Origin: Alphaproteobacteria bacterium UBA1218
Lineage (GTDB): Bacteria > Pseudomonadota > Alphaproteobacteria > Rs-D84
NCBI GenBank assembly: GCA_002309215.1
Contig: DBXG01000023.1
Location: 1 to 64,000, forward strand
Direction: 5' to 3'
Length of the DNA: 64,000 nt
Each line of letters opens with the position of its first letter. Position 1 is the first letter of the stretch. The notes under the pieces are model-generated. The model was given only the letters and a program-made list of their open reading frames with translations. It made no database searches and was not told the origin of the DNA. Below, in pieces: positions 63,170-64,000 of this stretch. The translations under genes and the position numbers were made by a program.

Positions 63170-64000
63170 ATGATGTCCATCAAACCAAGATACAAACGCA
63201 GAATATTATGGTCTTTGATATCTATTATCGGCCTGTTATTGTTGGCTGTGATTGTTTTGCCACCTATGATTCACCTAAATTCGTTAAAAACTAAGATACA
63301 AGATGCCATTTTTACCGAAACAGGTATGCGCACAACAATTCATGGCGATATAAACTTCAGTATGCTTGGCAAAACGACAATTATCACGCATGACATAACA
63401 ATCCCTGATGGCTTTATTTCTTCGTTTCAGTTTTCAATTCCTTGGACAGATATATTCAATATAAAAAATGCTACCATATCTGAAGATATAACAATAAGTG
63501 GTGCATCTTTTATTCTGAAAAAAATCACACCATTTAATATGAACAAAAATATAATCGTAAAAGATTCCAGATTTACATTCTTGAACAAAGAATACGAAAT
63601 TATTGATGGCAATTTTTCCAAGAATATGGTTTCTGCTCTGATCCGAACAGATCAACATAAATATGACATTACATCTATAGATAATAATTTTACAATTAAA
63701 AACAAAAATAATAATCTGAACCTTTATGGAAAATTATTACCTGACGGAACGGCAACTGCACACATAAGCATTATTGCCCAAGATATAAACAGATGGTTTG
63801 AATTTAAACACCCAAAAATCAAAGGCAGATTCCCGATTACTGCAAATATTAAATGGGATGGTGGATATGGAATTGACTTTTACGATATATCTGCAAATGG
63901 CGTAACTGGTTCAGCAGAACTTTTACCAAACGGATATAAAACAATAAAATTGCAATCTAAAAACGCGGACTATGATATGTCTTTTGCAATAAAAAATCCT
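63170..64000 (+). CDS. AsmA-family protein, N-terminal part (runs off the window)
   Basis: At least 277 codons are visible. AGGA lies 7 bases before ATGATG; an in-frame ATG at 63149 is possible but overlaps a TATAAT. An N-terminal membrane helix (ILWSLISIIGLLLLAVIVLPP) is followed by an AsmA-like beta-rich periplasmic region (LKTKIQDAIFTETGMRTTIHGDINFSMLG). Family members help move phospholipids to the outer membrane. The 3' end is beyond 64000. Confidence 0.75.
   Translation, partial: MMSIKPRYKRRILWSLISIIGLLLLAVIVLPPMIHLNSLKTKIQDAIFTETGMRTTIHGDINFSMLGKTTIITHDITIPDGFISSFQFSIPWTDIFNIKNATISEDITISGASFILKKITPFNMNKNIIVKDSRFTFLNKEYEIIDGNFSKNMVSALIRTDQHKYDITSIDNNFTIKNKNNNLNLYGKLLPDGTATAHISIIAQDINRWFEFKHPKIKGRFPITANIKWDGGYGIDFYDISANGVTGSAELLPNGYKTIKLQSKNADYDMSFAIKNP

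Noticed and set aside
1..64000. CRISPR arrays, prophage, toxin-antitoxin pairs or a restriction system
   Set aside because: I saw no regularly spaced repeats, cas genes, phage structural genes or methylase/restriction pairs. The DUF559 nuclease lacks a methylase partner here.

Overview
The window is an AT-rich, gene-dense bacterial chromosome segment. It carries no rRNA, no CRISPR array and no recognisable phage. The gene set points to a Gram-negative alphaproteobacterium: lnt, lolCD, secB, mltA, an alphaproteobacterial-type addB, a J-domain protein with an N-terminal Cys/His cluster, DUF721, and mltA divergent from secB. The composition and the many short secreted proteins of unknown function fit an uncultured, low-GC, host-associated lineage. 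That placement is inference; there is no 16S gene here to test it.

Layout. 1-2 kb: a ybeY-lnt reading frame that runs off the left edge, divergent from rarA. 3.3-5.6 kb: two outer-membrane beta-barrel-like proteins. 5.6-15.2 kb: a long minus-strand run of ftsK, a PAP2 phosphatase, a degenerate S41 protease homologue, secF, secD, yajC, mutL and greA. 15.2-22.1 kb: a plus-strand run of lptG-like, a tiny membrane ORF, xerC/D, a J-domain gene, trxB, serS and typA. 22.2-26.1 kb: four surface-sugar transferase genes. 26.1-34.4 kb: recA, an MFS transporter, ruvC, DUF721, mltA, secB, a UDG-like gene, yebC, ruvA and mnmE, so DNA repair and recombination genes are concentrated here. 34.4-45 kb: a secreted unknown, two tandem acyl-CoA synthetases, xth, addB, engB, rsmI and an LpoA-like lipoprotein. 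45.0-45.5 kb: tRNA-Gly(TCC) and tRNA-Tyr(GTA) with repeated spacer structures. 45.5-49.4 kb: SemiSWEET, a flavodoxin, a hydrolase, an APH-fold kinase and a GT8 transferase. 49.4-54.1 kb: an accessory island of secreted or membrane unknowns, framed by GC-rich repeats and a DUF559 nuclease element with inverted ends. 54.1-64 kb: lolD, lolC, a secretin-like lipoprotein, a small lipoprotein, ftsQ, ftsA-rpe, tsaE, uvrB and an AsmA-like gene that runs off the right edge.

Most interesting points. (1) FtsA is fused in frame to a complete ribulose-phosphate 3-epimerase. (2) YbeY is fused in frame to Lnt. (3) A 0.5-kb element with inverted-repeat ends carries only a DUF559 (Vsr-like) endonuclease and lies beside related non-coding copies. 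(4) The CtpA-like S41 protein has lost both members of its Ser/Lys dyad. (5) At least four genes have a near-consensus promoter whose -10 box lies seven bases before the start codon, which suggests leaderless mRNAs. (6) A large secreted protein is built of about five diverged cysteine modules.

Functionally the window is mostly housekeeping: envelope biogenesis (Lnt, LptG, LolCD, SecDF-YajC, SecB, MltA, LpoA-like, AsmA-like), division and chromosome segregation (FtsK, XerC/D, FtsQ, FtsA), DNA repair (RarA, MutL, RecA, RuvA, RuvC, UvrB, AddB, Xth, UDG-like) and translation or tRNA modification (SerS, MnmE, TsaE, RsmI, TypA, EngB). All motif and family calls were made by eye from the translated sequence; no database search was run.
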